From assembly GCF_013386165.1 (NCBI RefSeq), contig NZ_JACAOS010000021.1:124768-188767 (forward strand): DNA of 64,000 nucleotides, given 5' to 3'. Positions 1 to 8,419 of this stretch are shown here, in pieces. Numbering within the stretch: position 1 is the first letter of the stretch; each line of letters starts with the position of its first letter. The DNA comes from Pseudomonas gingeri. GTDB taxonomy: Bacteria; Pseudomonadota; Gammaproteobacteria; Pseudomonadales; Pseudomonadaceae. The position numbers and the translations under genes are program-made. A model generated the notes under the pieces. That model was not told the DNA's origin. It saw nothing but the letters and a program-made list of their open reading frames with translations, and made no database searches.

Positions 1-1224
1 GAACAGGTGATCAACACCGAGCAGACCACTTCGCACCTGAGCCAGCAAGCCCTGGGCTCGGCCAGTGAAGCCCGTAGCAGCAGTGCCGAGGGGCATACGG
101 TGCTGGCGGAGTCCATCGGCCGCATGCACCGGCTCAGCCAGCAGGCCAATGCCAGCCGCGAGCTGATCGAGGCCCTGAGCCTGCGCAGCGAGGAAATCCA
201 GCGGGTGACCCTGGTGATCCAGGCCATCGCCAGCCAGACCAACCTGCTGGCCCTTAACGCCGCGATCGAGGCGGCGCGGGCCGGTGAGCATGGTCGCGGT
301 TTTGCCGTGGTCGCCGACGAAGTGCGCGGGCTGGCCGGGCGTACCGCCACGGCGACCGATGAGGTCGGGGTCATGGTGGCCGATATCCAGCAGCGCACCA
401 CCCAGGTCGTCGAGCAGATTCGCCAACTGGCCCAGGACCTGGACGGCGGTGTGGAGCAGGTCGAGGATACCGGTCGGCACCTGGCGAATATCGCCGGCCT
501 GGCCGCCAGTGTCGAGGCGCAGGTGGGCGAGATCGCCCGCGGTGCGCAGAGCAATCGTGAGCAACTGGACAGCCTGTTTACGGCCGTGGAGCAGATGCGC
601 GGCGACCTGGCCGTCAGCGACCAGCAGACCCGTCATCTGACCCAGGCGGCGATCCAGATGGAAGGGCAGGCCGAGATCATCAGCCAGCGCTTGGCCGAGG
701 TTGGCCTGGATGACTACCACCAACGGGTCTACGACCTGGCCCGCGAAGGGGCCGGCCAGATTGCCGCGCGCTTCGAGGCGGATATCGAACAGCGTCGCAT
801 CAGCCTTGATGACCTGTTCGACCGTACTTACCAGCCGATCGCCAATACCTCGCCAGCCAAATACCAGACGCGCTTCGATCGTTACACCGATCAGGTCCTG
901 CCGGCGATCCAGGAGCCGTTGCTGGCTCGTCATGAAGGTTTGGTGTTTGCCATTGCCTGCACGCCCCAGGGCTATGTGCCGACCCATAACCAGGCGTTTT
1001 GCCAGCCCTTGAGCGGCGATCCGAAGCAGGACACGCTGCACAATCGCACCAAGCGCAAGTTCGATGACCGTACCGGGATCCGCTGTGGCAGCCATCAACA
1101 GCCGGTGCTATTGCAGACCTACACCCGTGACACGGGAGAGTTGATGCATGACCTGTCGGTGCCGATCATGGTCAAGGGCCGGCATTGGGGCGGCCTGCGC
1201 CTGGGCTACAAACCGCAAAGCTAA
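1..1224 (+). CDS. Methyl-accepting chemotaxis protein, 3' part
   Basis: The gene runs in from the left edge, so its N-terminal sensor and membrane segments are missing. About 250 residues of MCP signalling coiled coil are visible, with the conserved hairpin tip (QTNLLALNAAIEAARAGE, then GFAVVADEVRGLA) that contacts CheA and CheW. After this comes an extra C-terminal domain of about 150 residues that most MCPs lack, with NRTKRKFDD, a Cys in GIRCGS and an ending RHWGGLRLGY. That ending resembles the last strand of Cache or PAS-like sensor folds, so a cytoplasmic sensor is plausible but not proven. The stop overlaps the convergent gene by 4 bp. The MCP assignment is secure; the ligand is unknown. 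Confidence 0.93.
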   Translation, partial: EQVINTEQTTSHLSQQALGSASEARSSSAEGHTVLAESIGRMHRLSQQANASRELIEALSLRSEEIQRVTLVIQAIASQTNLLALNAAIEAARAGEHGRGFAVVADEVRGLAGRTATATDEVGVMVADIQQRTTQVVEQIRQLAQDLDGGVEQVEDTGRHLANIAGLAASVEAQVGEIARGAQSNREQLDSLFTAVEQMRGDLAVSDQQTRHLTQAAIQMEGQAEIISQRLAEVGLDDYHQRVYDLAREGAGQIAARFEADIEQRRISLDDLFDRTYQPIANTSPAKYQTRFDRYTDQVLPAIQEPLLARHEGLVFAIACTPQGYVPTHNQAFCQPLSGDPKQDTLHNRTKRKFDDRTGIRCGSHQQPVLLQTYTRDTGELMHDLSVPIMVKGRHWGGLRLGYKPQS

Positions 1225-1622
1225 GCGGTGGTATCCACCATGCCGGCCATCAGCTTTTCCGCCATGAACAGCGCGGTGCTGGTGCCGTTCAGCGCGGCAC
1301 CGATGGCGGCGACCTGGGCCTTGGCGGGCTGGACCGCGGCGTCGCGCGCTGCTGCGTCGGGGTGGTGGCCGCTTTTGGTGGCGGCCAGGTGCGCGTTGGC
1401 CCTGCGCAGTTTTTGCTGCAGTTGCTCGATCTGTGCGCGAAGTTTTTTGACCCGATCTTTCGCCGCCTTGTCATTGGCCGCCAGGCTGTCTTTCAGCAGA
1501 TTCGTTCCACTGTCGTCACCCAGCAGCGGGTCAGACGAAAGACGGCTGGTGGAACTGCCGCTGTCTTCGCTGGAGGACAGCAGAAAGGCGGACGGGATCA
1601 AGGAAGCATTCAAGTTGATCAT
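1221..1622 (-). CDS. Hypothetical coiled-coil protein, 133 aa
   Basis: A 133-residue protein that I do not recognise. The ATG at 1622 is chosen because AGGAG lies 7 bases upstream; a longer reading upstream has no such site. The N-terminal 40 residues are rich in Ser, Asp and Leu and look disordered. A charged heptad-like stretch (about residues 50-75, with KKLRAQIEQLQQKLRR) predicts a coiled coil, followed by an Ala-rich helical tail. There is no signal peptide or membrane segment. It is convergent with the MCP gene and overlaps its stop by 4 bp. The coding call is good; no function can be given. Confidence 0.75.
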   Translation of the reverse strand: MINLNASLIPSAFLLSSSEDSGSSTSRLSSDPLLGDDSGTNLLKDSLAANDKAAKDRVKKLRAQIEQLQQKLRRANAHLAATKSGHHPDAAARDAAVQPAKAQVAAIGAALNGTSTALFMAEKLMAGMVDTTA

Positions 1623-2137
1623 CGGCGATACTCCTGGAATGACGCTTGCCAGCTTATCGACCGCGAGACGGCGTTCTGTAGTGTCGGATGATGCTTGTGC
1701 AGGGTATTTGCGACAGACTGGACACAATCGGGTACTTTTTGTCTTGTAAGATGCTGCCCACGGGTAGTTTGATTGGCCCGAATGGCCTGACGTGTTCTAG
1801 AATCACTTCCAATGCCCAGGGGCTGATTTCATCCAGGGCATTTTTTGCAACCTGCATGTCGGAAATTACTTTTTTTCAAGAAGGCCTTTCCTCGCAAATT
1901 CAGTTGCCGGTTTCCCTTGATCGGTGCAATGCGGTGTTTTCCTTCAAGCGCTGATGACACTTCGCAGAAGTCATGGGACCTTGCATCCATTAGGCTTTCT
2001 GCGCACCGGTGAGTATCGCCAGGCTGCGCGGGTAAACATCAGGGCTTTCTATTCGGTAACCGACGGCAGTGACCGATCTTTTTGTGTTGCCTGACATTCG
2101 CCGGGCGGCTTCATTTTTCGAGTTTGAGGACTTTTCG
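1623..2137. other. Non-coding gap with an orphan terminator
   Basis: About 515 bases separate the divergent genes and no convincing reading frame fills them. The right half is lower in GC than its surroundings. The stretch contains an intrinsic terminator pointing right (1811-1846) with no gene upstream on that strand. Short inverted repeats lie just before it (CTGCCC/GGGTAG near 1750, GGCC/GGCC near 1773). A small RNA ending at the terminator is possible; promoters for both flanking genes must also lie here. Confidence 0.45.
1811..1846 (+). terminator. Intrinsic terminator without an upstream gene
   Basis: The stem AATGCCC (1811-1817) pairs with GGGCATT (1836-1842) and runs into a T tract. 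The nearest gene on the left that reads right (the MCP) ends almost 600 bases earlier, and the gene between them is on the other strand. This makes it a candidate 3' end of a small RNA. Confidence 0.6.
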
Positions 2138-2605
2138 TTGGCAGTCAGTAATCTGGATATGCACGCACTGTTTGTACTGGGTGATCTTCGGGCCAAGCTG
2201 GTCAAGCAGTTTCAATCGCGTTTCGTCTATATCACCGAACAAAACGCCGAAGGCATCTACATTGCCGAGATCGACACCGAAACCTCCCTGGTGGTCGATG
2301 ACAAGCAGCACCTGGAACTGAAAGTCGGCGATCACTTTCGCGCCGCGGTACTGCCCAGTCGCGAAGGCGGCAAGTTCGATATCAAGTTTCGCGAGATCAA
2401 ACTGACCGTCTACGGCCTGGGCGACTATGCCTATGTCACCGTGCCGGAAGGTTTTGGCATTGTGTTCAAGGAAGGGCATACCGTGGTGATGGTCTTTGCC
2501 GCCCATGAACAGTTGCAGGGTACCTTGAGCAAGACCCTCAAGGACGTGACCAAGAAGGCCGCGCGCTGGCGCAAGGGTGAACTGACGTTCAAGGCCAGCG
2601 AGTAA
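2138..2605 (+). CDS. Conserved hypothetical protein, 155 aa
   Basis: I choose the TTG at 2138 because GAGGA lies 7 bases upstream; an ATG at 2159 is the alternative, and an upstream reading from 2069 has no ribosome site. The protein is soluble, with alternating strands through VYITEQNAEGIYIAEID and FREIKLTVYGLGDYAYV and a basic C-terminal end (KKAARWRKGE). No signal peptide or membrane segment is seen and no family is recognised. The stop TAATG overlaps the start of the next small gene, so the two are translationally coupled. Confidence 0.78.
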   Translation: MAVSNLDMHALFVLGDLRAKLVKQFQSRFVYITEQNAEGIYIAEIDTETSLVVDDKQHLELKVGDHFRAAVLPSREGGKFDIKFREIKLTVYGLGDYAYVTVPEGFGIVFKEGHTVVMVFAAHEQLQGTLSKTLKDVTKKAARWRKGELTFKASE

Positions 2606-2808
2606 TGAGTTCGACCCGGGCCGAGTTCCATCGCCAGCATGTGCAGCAGGCCAGTGCCGAAGCCCGCCGGCTGTTCGAGCGCAAGACTGAACTGCAGGGC
2701 GCCTGGCTCAACTGGGTCGCGGCGCAACTCTATGCCTTGGGGCCTGCCGAGTATGTCAGTATGGTCCGACGTGAGTTGCAGCAACTTCAGTCGCCAGATA
2801 CTCACTGA
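2605..2808 (+). CDS. Small hypothetical protein, 67 aa
   Basis: It starts within the stop of the preceding gene (TAATG), which is strong support for a real coupled gene. The 67 residues are charged and predicted helical (RRLFERKTELQGAWLNW, then MVRRELQQL), with no signal sequence. Function unknown. Together with the upstream 155-residue protein it forms a two-gene unit, and they may act together. Confidence 0.68.
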   Translation: MSSTRAEFHRQHVQQASAEARRLFERKTELQGAWLNWVAAQLYALGPAEYVSMVRRELQQLQSPDTH

Positions 2809-2913
2809 TCGCTGGCGCATCAATACGGGAACCTCTACTACAGTTCAGCTGACTGAATATTTCCGGGCTTTCGGACTTTTCCCCGATAGACGACCTGCGA
2901 TTGAGGTAACTCC

Positions 2914-3930
2914 ATGAAAAGATTTCGCGCGCTGATTGCCAGTGCCCTGGCCGTACTCTGTGTCAGCGCCACGTCGCTTCCGGTTCGGGCTGCTGCCCAG
3001 CCGATCCACTTTGCCGATCTGAACTGGGAAAGTGGCAGCCTGATTACCGACATCCTGCGTTACATCGTCGAAAAAGGTTACGGCCTGCCGACCGATATGC
3101 TGCCGGGCACCACCGTGACCCTGGAAACCGCCCTGGCCAAGAATGATATCCAGGTGATCGGTGAGGAGTGGGCCGGACGCAGTCCGGTGTGGGTCAAGGC
3201 TGAAGCGGCGGGCGAGGTCGCGGCGGTTGGCGATACCGTCAAGGGCGCCACCGAGGGCTGGTGGGTGCCCGAGTACGTGATCAAGGGCGATCCGGAGCGT
3301 GGCATCAAGCCCCTGGCGCCGGACCTGCACGGGGTCGCCGACCTGGCTCGTTACAAGGATGTCTTCCGCGACCCGGAATCCCCGGACAAAGGACGCTTTC
3401 TCAACAGCCCGATCGGCTGGACATCGGAAATCGTCAACCAGCAGAAACTCAAGGCCTACGGCCTGACCGACAGTTATGTGAACTTTCGCAGCGGTTCCGG
3501 GGCCGCGCTGGATGCGGAAATCACCTCGTCGATTCGCCGTGGCAAACCGATTCTGTTCTATTACTGGTCGCCGACGCCGCTGCTGGGCAAGTTCAAGCTG
3601 GTCCAGTTGGAGGAGCCGGCCTTCGACGCCGAAGCCTGGAAAACCCTGACTGACCCGAATAATCCCGACCCCAAGCCGAGCCGTTCCCTGGCCTCGAAGC
3701 TGAGCATTGGTGTCTCGACACCGTTCAAGGGGCAATACCCGCAACTGGTGGCATTTTTCACCAAGGTCGACCTGCCGATTGATGTATTGAACCAGGCGTT
3801 GGCGAAGATGAGCGAGGAGCGCCTGCCGCCACGGGAGGTGACGCAGGCATTTCTCAAGGCCCATCCTGAAGTCTGGAAGGCCTGGCTGCCCGGGGATGTG
3901 GCCAGCAAGGTCGCCGCCAGCCTCAAGTGA
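2914..3930 (+). CDS. Glycine betaine/choline-type ABC substrate-binding protein
   Basis: A 338-residue periplasmic binding protein of the OpuAC/ProX family, which delivers betaine, choline or related quaternary amines to an ABC importer. Residues 1-27 are a Sec signal peptide ending after VRAAA. The mature part has the aromatic residues expected to cage a trimethylammonium group (LNWES, EEWAGRSPVW, GWWVPEY, YYWSPTP). GAGGT lies just upstream of the ATG at 2914. No permease or ATPase gene lies beside it, so it is an orphan binding protein that probably serves a transporter encoded elsewhere. The family is secure; the exact ligand is not. Confidence 0.9.
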   Translation: MKRFRALIASALAVLCVSATSLPVRAAAQPIHFADLNWESGSLITDILRYIVEKGYGLPTDMLPGTTVTLETALAKNDIQVIGEEWAGRSPVWVKAEAAGEVAAVGDTVKGATEGWWVPEYVIKGDPERGIKPLAPDLHGVADLARYKDVFRDPESPDKGRFLNSPIGWTSEIVNQQKLKAYGLTDSYVNFRSGSGAALDAEITSSIRRGKPILFYYWSPTPLLGKFKLVQLEEPAFDAEAWKTLTDPNNPDPKPSRSLASKLSIGVSTPFKGQYPQLVAFFTKVDLPIDVLNQALAKMSEERLPPREVTQAFLKAHPEVWKAWLPGDVASKVAASLK

Positions 3931-3936
3931 CAGCTA

Positions 3937-5052
3937 TTACAACTCGCTGACATCGATCCAGCGCTGCTCCTTGGCCGCCCGGCGGATGGTCGTCGCCAGG
4001 CGCTCCACCTGCCAGGCCTCTTCGAAGTCGGTGCCCGTCTGGCCTCGACCGGCCAACGCCTCGATCAGCGCCTGGACCTCCAGGGTCTTGAGTTCGTTGT
4101 AACCCAGCTGATGGCCGGCGGCGGGGCTGAAGGCCGCGTAACGGGGCAGATGCGGCCCGGCCAGCAGGCGTTGGAAGCCGTTCTGGCCGGCGCGGCAGAG
4201 TTGCAGTTCGTTCAGGCGCTCCTGGTCGAAGGCCAGGGTGCCGCGGGTGCCGCTGATTTCGAAGCTCAGGTGGTTCTTGTAGCCATGCTTGAGCCAGCTG
4301 CTGCTGATTGCTCCCCGGGCACCATTGGCGAAGCGCAGCAGGGCGTGGACCTGGTCATCCACGGCAATCGGACAGGTCTCCAGGCTGCCGGCAGTGGCGG
4401 GGCGCTGCGGATGGACGGTGCGGGTGTCGGCGCAGACGGCGGTGATATCGCCGAGCAGATAACGGGCCATGGCCAGCAGATGGCTGCCCAGATCGGCCAG
4501 GGCGCCGCCGGCATGTTGTGCTTCGCAGCGCCAGGACCAGGGCGAGGCGGGGTCGGCCATGAAATCTTCGCTGAATTCACCTTGGAAACCGATGATCTCT
4601 CCCAGCTCGCCGCTCTGGATCAGCTCCCGGGCCAGGTCGATCATCGGGTTGTGTTGGTAGTTGTAGCCCACGCGGGTAACCACGCCGGCCTGTCGGGCCG
4701 CGTCACGCATCCGGGTCGCCTGGTCCAGGTCGACCGCCAGGGGTTTTTCGCAGTACACCGCCTTGCCCGCCGCGAGGGCGGCCATGGCCATGGGGAAGTG
4801 CAGGTGATTGGGGGTGGTGATGGCCACTACGCCAACCCGAGGATCGCCAATCAGCTGTTGCCAGTCGCCGTAGGCCTGCTCGAAACCCCAGGCCTTGGCA
4901 CAGGATTCGGCACGCTGGAGATCGGCATCCGCCAGCGCCACCAGGCGCAGCTTCAGCGGCAGTTCGAATACGGCGCTGGCATTGTGAAATGCCAGCGCGT
5001 GGGCACGGCCCATGAAGCCCGTGCCGATCAAGCCAATTCCCAACTCGTCCAT
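3937..5052 (-). CDS. Gfo/Idh/MocA family NAD(P)-dependent oxidoreductase
   Basis: A 371-residue sugar or polyol dehydrogenase-like enzyme. The Rossmann fold opens with GLIGTGFMGRAHA (residues 7-19), followed by ITTPNHLHFP and the family's EKP motif in YCEKPLAVD, where the Lys takes part in catalysis. The C-terminal domain carries GGALADLGSHLLAMARYLLG. AGGG precedes the ATG at 5052. A well-formed promoter lies in the AT-rich gap just upstream, so it can be expressed separately from the SDR gene behind it. The substrate cannot be read from sequence; an inositol- or glucose-type polyol is a guess. Confidence 0.9.
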   Translation of the reverse strand: MDELGIGLIGTGFMGRAHALAFHNASAVFELPLKLRLVALADADLQRAESCAKAWGFEQAYGDWQQLIGDPRVGVVAITTPNHLHFPMAMAALAAGKAVYCEKPLAVDLDQATRMRDAARQAGVVTRVGYNYQHNPMIDLARELIQSGELGEIIGFQGEFSEDFMADPASPWSWRCEAQHAGGALADLGSHLLAMARYLLGDITAVCADTRTVHPQRPATAGSLETCPIAVDDQVHALLRFANGARGAISSSWLKHGYKNHLSFEISGTRGTLAFDQERLNELQLCRAGQNGFQRLLAGPHLPRYAAFSPAAGHQLGYNELKTLEVQALIEALAGRGQTGTDFEEAWQVERLATTIRRAAKEQRWIDVSEL

Positions 5053-5082
5053 CGACGCACCCTCTGATTATTATTTTCAGGA

Positions 5083-5118
5083 AGGGCTATTTATAGAATT
5101 TAAATTCAATAAATTCAA
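5083..5118 (-). promoter_or_regulatory. Sigma70-type promoter for the Gfo/Idh gene
   Basis: On the minus strand TTGAAT (5118-5113) and TATAAA (5095-5090) are separated by exactly 17 bases, placing transcription start near 5083, about 30 bases before the ATG at 5052. The surrounding AT-rich gap contrasts with the GC-rich genes on both sides. A 12-base palindrome, GAATTTAAATTC, sits in the spacer and next to the -10, where a repressor could bind. Confidence 0.6.
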
Positions 5119-5122
5119 GTTG

Positions 5123-5138
5123 TGGAATTTTTATTTCA
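5123..5138. promoter_or_regulatory. Inverted repeat TGGAAT-N4-ATTTCA, possible operator
   Basis: Half sites TGGAAT and ATTTCA (read TGRAAT-N4-ATTYCA) lie 5 bases upstream of the -35 of the Gfo/Idh promoter and just downstream of the SDR stop. Position and symmetry suggest an operator for a dimeric regulator. No regulator gene is adjacent. Confidence 0.4.
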
Positions 5139-5141
5139 TAA

Positions 5142-5909
5142 TCAGGACAGAAAACCACCGTCCACGTTCAGCGCCACGCCGGTGGTGTAGCTGGAGGCAT
5201 CGCTGGCCAGGTACAGCACGGCCCCGGCCATTTCGCTCGGTGCGGCGACCCGCTTGAGGGGAATCTGTTGCAGGGCGGTCTTGAGGATCGCTTCGTTGCT
5301 GACCAGTGCCGAGGCGAACTTGGTGTCGGTCAGGCCTGGCAGCAGGGCGTTGCAGCGAATACCGAACTGCGCGCATTCCTTGGCGAAGACCTTGGTCATG
5401 TTGATCACGGCCGCCTTGGTCACCGAATAGATGCCCTGGAAAATCCCCGGGGAAATGCCGTTGATCGAGGCCACGTTGATGATGCTGCCACCGCCGTGCT
5501 CGCGCATCAGCTTGCCGGCTTCCACGGACATGAAGAAGTAGCCGCGGATGTTCACGTCGACGGTTTTCTGGAAGGCGCCGAGGTCGGTGTCCAGCACATT
5601 GCAGAACTGCGGGTTGGTGGCGGCATTGTTGACCAGGATGTCCAGGCGCCCGAACTGTTCGCGGATACCGGCGAAGACTTGGCTGATCTGCTCCATTTCA
5701 CCGATATGACAGGCGATGGCCGTGGCTTTGCCGCCGTCGGCGATGATGGCATCGGCGACGTGCTGGCAGCCTTCGAGCTTGCGGCTCGAGACGATCACAT
5801 GGGCACCTTGCTGGGCCAGCAGCTTGGCAATGGCCTCGCCGATACCGCGGCTGGCGCCGGAAACAAAGGCGATCTTGCCGTCGAGGTCGAACAACTGGGT
5901 CTTGGACAT
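5142..5909 (-). CDS. SDR family oxidoreductase
   Basis: A 255-residue classical short-chain dehydrogenase/reductase. The cofactor motif GASRGIG is at residues 18-24, NNAA follows LDILV, and the catalytic Tyr161 and Lys165 lie in YSVTK, with a Ser in NVASING. The end, TTGVALNVDGGF, is typical. These enzymes oxidise or reduce a hydroxyl or ketone with NAD(P). The gene lies 26 bases after the phosphotransferase gene on the same strand and is probably co-transcribed with it. In acyl-CoA degrading gene sets this pair is common, so a role in fatty or branched acyl catabolism is a reasonable inference. Confidence 0.92.
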   Translation of the reverse strand: MSKTQLFDLDGKIAFVSGASRGIGEAIAKLLAQQGAHVIVSSRKLEGCQHVADAIIADGGKATAIACHIGEMEQISQVFAGIREQFGRLDILVNNAATNPQFCNVLDTDLGAFQKTVDVNIRGYFFMSVEAGKLMREHGGGSIINVASINGISPGIFQGIYSVTKAAVINMTKVFAKECAQFGIRCNALLPGLTDTKFASALVSNEAILKTALQQIPLKRVAAPSEMAGAVLYLASDASSYTTGVALNVDGGFLS

Positions 5910-5935
5910 GGTTATTTTCCTGGTTGTAGGCGCGG

Positions 5936-7003
5936 TCAGAGGCTGGATGAATGGATGACCTTCAGGCTCATCTGCTCCAGCAGCTTGTTCATGTGAATGA
6001 ACTGCGCGAAGCGTTTGTCCTGGGTCTGGCCGTGGAAGAAGCGGTAGTAGATCTGCTGCACGATGCCGGCCAGGCGGAACAGGCCGTAGGTGTAGTAGAA
6101 GTCGAAGTTGTCGATGGCGATCCCCGAGCGTTCGGCGTAGTAGTCGACGAACTGGCGGCGGGTCAGCATGCCGGGCGCATGGCTTGGCTGGCGGCGCATC
6201 AATTGCACCGGCGCCGGATCGGCGGCTTCGATCCAGTAGGCCAGGGTGTTGCCCAGGTCCATCAGCGGATTGCCGATGGTGGTCAGTTCCCAGTCGAGCA
6301 CGCCGATAATCTGCATCGGGTTGTGGGGATCGAGGATCACGTTGTCGAAGCGGTAGTCGTTGTGCACGATGCTTGAGGTCGGATGGTCGGCGGGCATCTT
6401 GTCGTTGAGCCAGGCCCGCACGGTTTCCCAGCTGGGCGCGTCAGGGGTCAGGGCTCTTTCGTAACGCTCGCTCCAGCCGCGGATCTGCCGTTCGACGTAG
6501 CCTTCGGGCTTGCCCAGGTCAGCCAGGCCGCAGGCGGTGTAGTCGACCTGGTGCAGTTCAACCAGGCGATCAATGAAGCTCTTGCACAGGGTTTCGGTCT
6601 GCGCGGCATCCAGGCCCAGTTCCGGCGGCAGATCGGAGCGCAGGATGATGCCCTCGACCCGTTGCATCACATAGAACTCGGTGCCGATCACCGATTCGTC
6701 GGTGCAGTGCACATAGGCCTTGGGGCAGTACGGGAAACCGTCCTTGAGCTGGTTGAGGATGCGGAACTCGCGGCCCATGTCGTGGGCCGACTTGGCCTTG
6801 TGACCGAACGGCGGCCGGCGCAGGACAAACTCCTGTTCCGGGTAGCGGATCAAGTAGGTCAGGTTCGAGGCGCCGCCGGGGAACTGGCTGATATTCGGCT
6901 GGCCGTGCAGGCCCGGAATATGTGCCTTGAGGTACGGATCGATCAAGCCGACATCCAGCTCTTCGCCGGCACGGATACGGGTGGACTGGTCAGTAAGCGT
7001 CAT
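5936..7003 (-). CDS. ACAD10/11-like aminoglycoside phosphotransferase-fold kinase
   Basis: A 355-residue member of the APH/choline kinase-like fold. It has the catalytic loop HNDYRFDN (Brenner motif) and the metal-binding IGVLDWELTTIGNP. The N-terminal lobe carries GGASNLTYLI and EFVLRRPP. This subfamily matches the kinase domain of ACAD10/ACAD11, which phosphorylates 4-hydroxyacyl-CoA so that the phosphate can be eliminated. The SDR gene directly behind it fits a hydroxyacyl or lipid catabolic unit. It is the first gene of the pair; an SCP2-domain gene lies upstream across a REP element. Substrate is inferred, not shown. Confidence 0.87.
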   Translation of the reverse strand: MTLTDQSTRIRAGEELDVGLIDPYLKAHIPGLHGQPNISQFPGGASNLTYLIRYPEQEFVLRRPPFGHKAKSAHDMGREFRILNQLKDGFPYCPKAYVHCTDESVIGTEFYVMQRVEGIILRSDLPPELGLDAAQTETLCKSFIDRLVELHQVDYTACGLADLGKPEGYVERQIRGWSERYERALTPDAPSWETVRAWLNDKMPADHPTSSIVHNDYRFDNVILDPHNPMQIIGVLDWELTTIGNPLMDLGNTLAYWIEAADPAPVQLMRRQPSHAPGMLTRRQFVDYYAERSGIAIDNFDFYYTYGLFRLAGIVQQIYYRFFHGQTQDKRFAQFIHMNKLLEQMSLKVIHSSSL

Positions 7004-7233
7004 GCTTATCCCTTCTGCTTATTCTGGAGGCCAGAGATTATTGACTAATCTAATGCTCGCCCTGTCTGCCTACAAGCGTGGTTTGCTGTTATAGGCTGGG
7101 GTGTTGCAGGATGATCAGCGTGCCTGATAGGCCAGCGTAGAGGGAATGTGGGGCTTGGCAAGCATGGGGAATAGAGCGGGGGAAGCCGTGTTGTTCACTC
7201 AAGAACATTCAATCTGAAAAGCGCCGGATAACC

Positions 7234-7317
7234 TTGTGGGAACGACGCTTGCCCGCGAAGCTTTTGGCGGCCTCAAGGGCCTCTTCGCGGGCAGGCACCG
7301 TTCCCTCAATGGGGTCG
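7234..7317. repeat. REP-type extragenic palindrome
   Basis: Imperfect inverted repeat with arms TTGCCCGCGAAG (from about 7250) and CTTCGCGGGCAGG (to about 7294), flanked by GGGAACG and CGTTCCC. Its GC-rich arms match the Pseudomonas REP style. It lies between the SCP2 gene and the phosphotransferase gene, both on the minus strand, and may act as a transcript-end hairpin. Confidence 0.7.
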
Positions 7318-7331
7318 GCGTGGTGCGGGGA

Positions 7332-7646
7332 TCAGGCCGGGAACAGCTCGCTCAGCTTCATCGACAGCATCATGTCGCCTTCGACGCGCAGCTTGCCGCC
7401 CATGAACGCCTGCATGCCGTCGGTTTCGCCGCTGACGATGCCTTTCATGGTCTCGCCATCGGTGACCAGGGTCACGTTGGCATCCGGGTTTTCGCCTTCC
7501 AGCAGTTCGCAGGTGCCGTTCTTGACGATCAGCGAGAAGTGCTGGGACTCATCGATACGGAAGCCGAAGACAACGTCCAGGCCGGCAGCGGCAACTGGGT
7601 TGAACTTGGCTTTCATTGCTTCTACGGCGTGGGCTACAGAGGTCAT
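7332..7646 (-). CDS. SCP2 sterol-binding domain protein
   Basis: A 104-residue stand-alone SCP2 domain. The recognisable parts are VVFGFRIDES at the first strands, the central LVTDGETMKGIVSGETDG, and FMGGKLRVEGDMMLSMKL near the end, which shape the hydrophobic lipid tunnel of the fold. Bacterial SCP2 domains bind acyl chains or acyl-CoA. The nearby phosphotransferase and SDR genes, in the same direction, support a lipid or acyl-CoA role. There is no signal peptide, so it acts in the cytoplasm. Confidence 0.9.
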   Translation of the reverse strand: MTSVAHAVEAMKAKFNPVAAAGLDVVFGFRIDESQHFSLIVKNGTCELLEGENPDANVTLVTDGETMKGIVSGETDGMQAFMGGKLRVEGDMMLSMKLSELFPA

Positions 7647-7708
7647 GGTTCGATCCTTTTATGGGTAAATACGCAGACGACCCCACAAGGGTCACCGTTG
7701 GCCGGGGC

Positions 7709-8419
7709 TTATCGAAAGGTGATCAGCTCCGGGGCCTTCAGCAGTTGCAGGTGCGTTTGACTGTTGAAGGAAGCCAGGGCCACCTCGCGACCACGAAACT
7801 TCAGCTGGTTGAGCGAGGTGTTGACGATCTGCCAGTTAAGCTCGAAGGCTTGCCTGGCTGGAATGCGGGTGATCAGGTGGAGCAGGGCGGTGATGGTCCC
7901 GCCTGAGGTGAACACGGCGATTTTCTCGCGGTTGTCGGCTTGCTCGAGAATCCGTTGCAACCCGCCCTCGACCCGGGCGACAAACCCCAGCCAGCTTTCC
8001 AGCCCCGGGGTGTCATGGCCGCCGTCGACCCAACGCTCGATGAGCAGGGCGAACAGGCGTTGGAACTCACCCCGGTTCTGCGCGGCGTTGCGCAGGATGT
8101 GCGGGGCTTCGGGTTCTTCCGGCAGCAAGCCGGGCAACAGCGCGCGGATTACCGCGTCAGCGTCGAATTCGTTGAAAGCCGGGTCGATCTCCACTGGCGG
8201 CACCGCTACGCCGGCGAGGGTGAACTGTTCCAGGGCCAGGGACGCGGTATCCTGCTGGCGGCGCAGATCGCCGGCCAGGCAGCGGTCGAAACTCAGGCCC
8301 AGTTCGGCCAGGTGCCGGCCGAGGATCTGCGCCTGGCGCACACCGGTCGGCGACAGCACGTCGTAGTCGTCTGCACCGAAGGAGGCCTGGCCATGTCGAA
8401 TCAGATAGATGCTGCCCAC
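7709..8419 (-). CDS. Histidine phosphatase family protein
   Basis: A 236-residue protein of the phosphoglycerate mutase-like branch. The catalytic RHG motif is in IYLIRHGQASFG close to the N-terminus, with the second catalytic His probably in or after VFTSGGTITALLH. I chose the GTG at 8419 (reads VGSIYLIRHG) because family members begin only a few residues before the RHG strand; an ATG at 8542 would add an unlikely 41-residue extension. The ribosome site is weak (GGGACG). Substrate unknown; phosphoester hydrolysis is the family activity. Confidence 0.85.
   Translation of the reverse strand: MGSIYLIRHGQASFGADDYDVLSPTGVRQAQILGRHLAELGLSFDRCLAGDLRRQQDTASLALEQFTLAGVAVPPVEIDPAFNEFDADAVIRALLPGLLPEEPEAPHILRNAAQNRGEFQRLFALLIERWVDGGHDTPGLESWLGFVARVEGGLQRILEQADNREKIAVFTSGGTITALLHLITRIPARQAFELNWQIVNTSLNQLKFRGREVALASFNSQTHLQLLKAPELITFR

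Noticed and set aside
1228..1749. Rightward frames over the 133-residue coiled-coil gene
   Set aside because: They have no ribosome site and the leftward frame has a good AGGAG and sensible composition.
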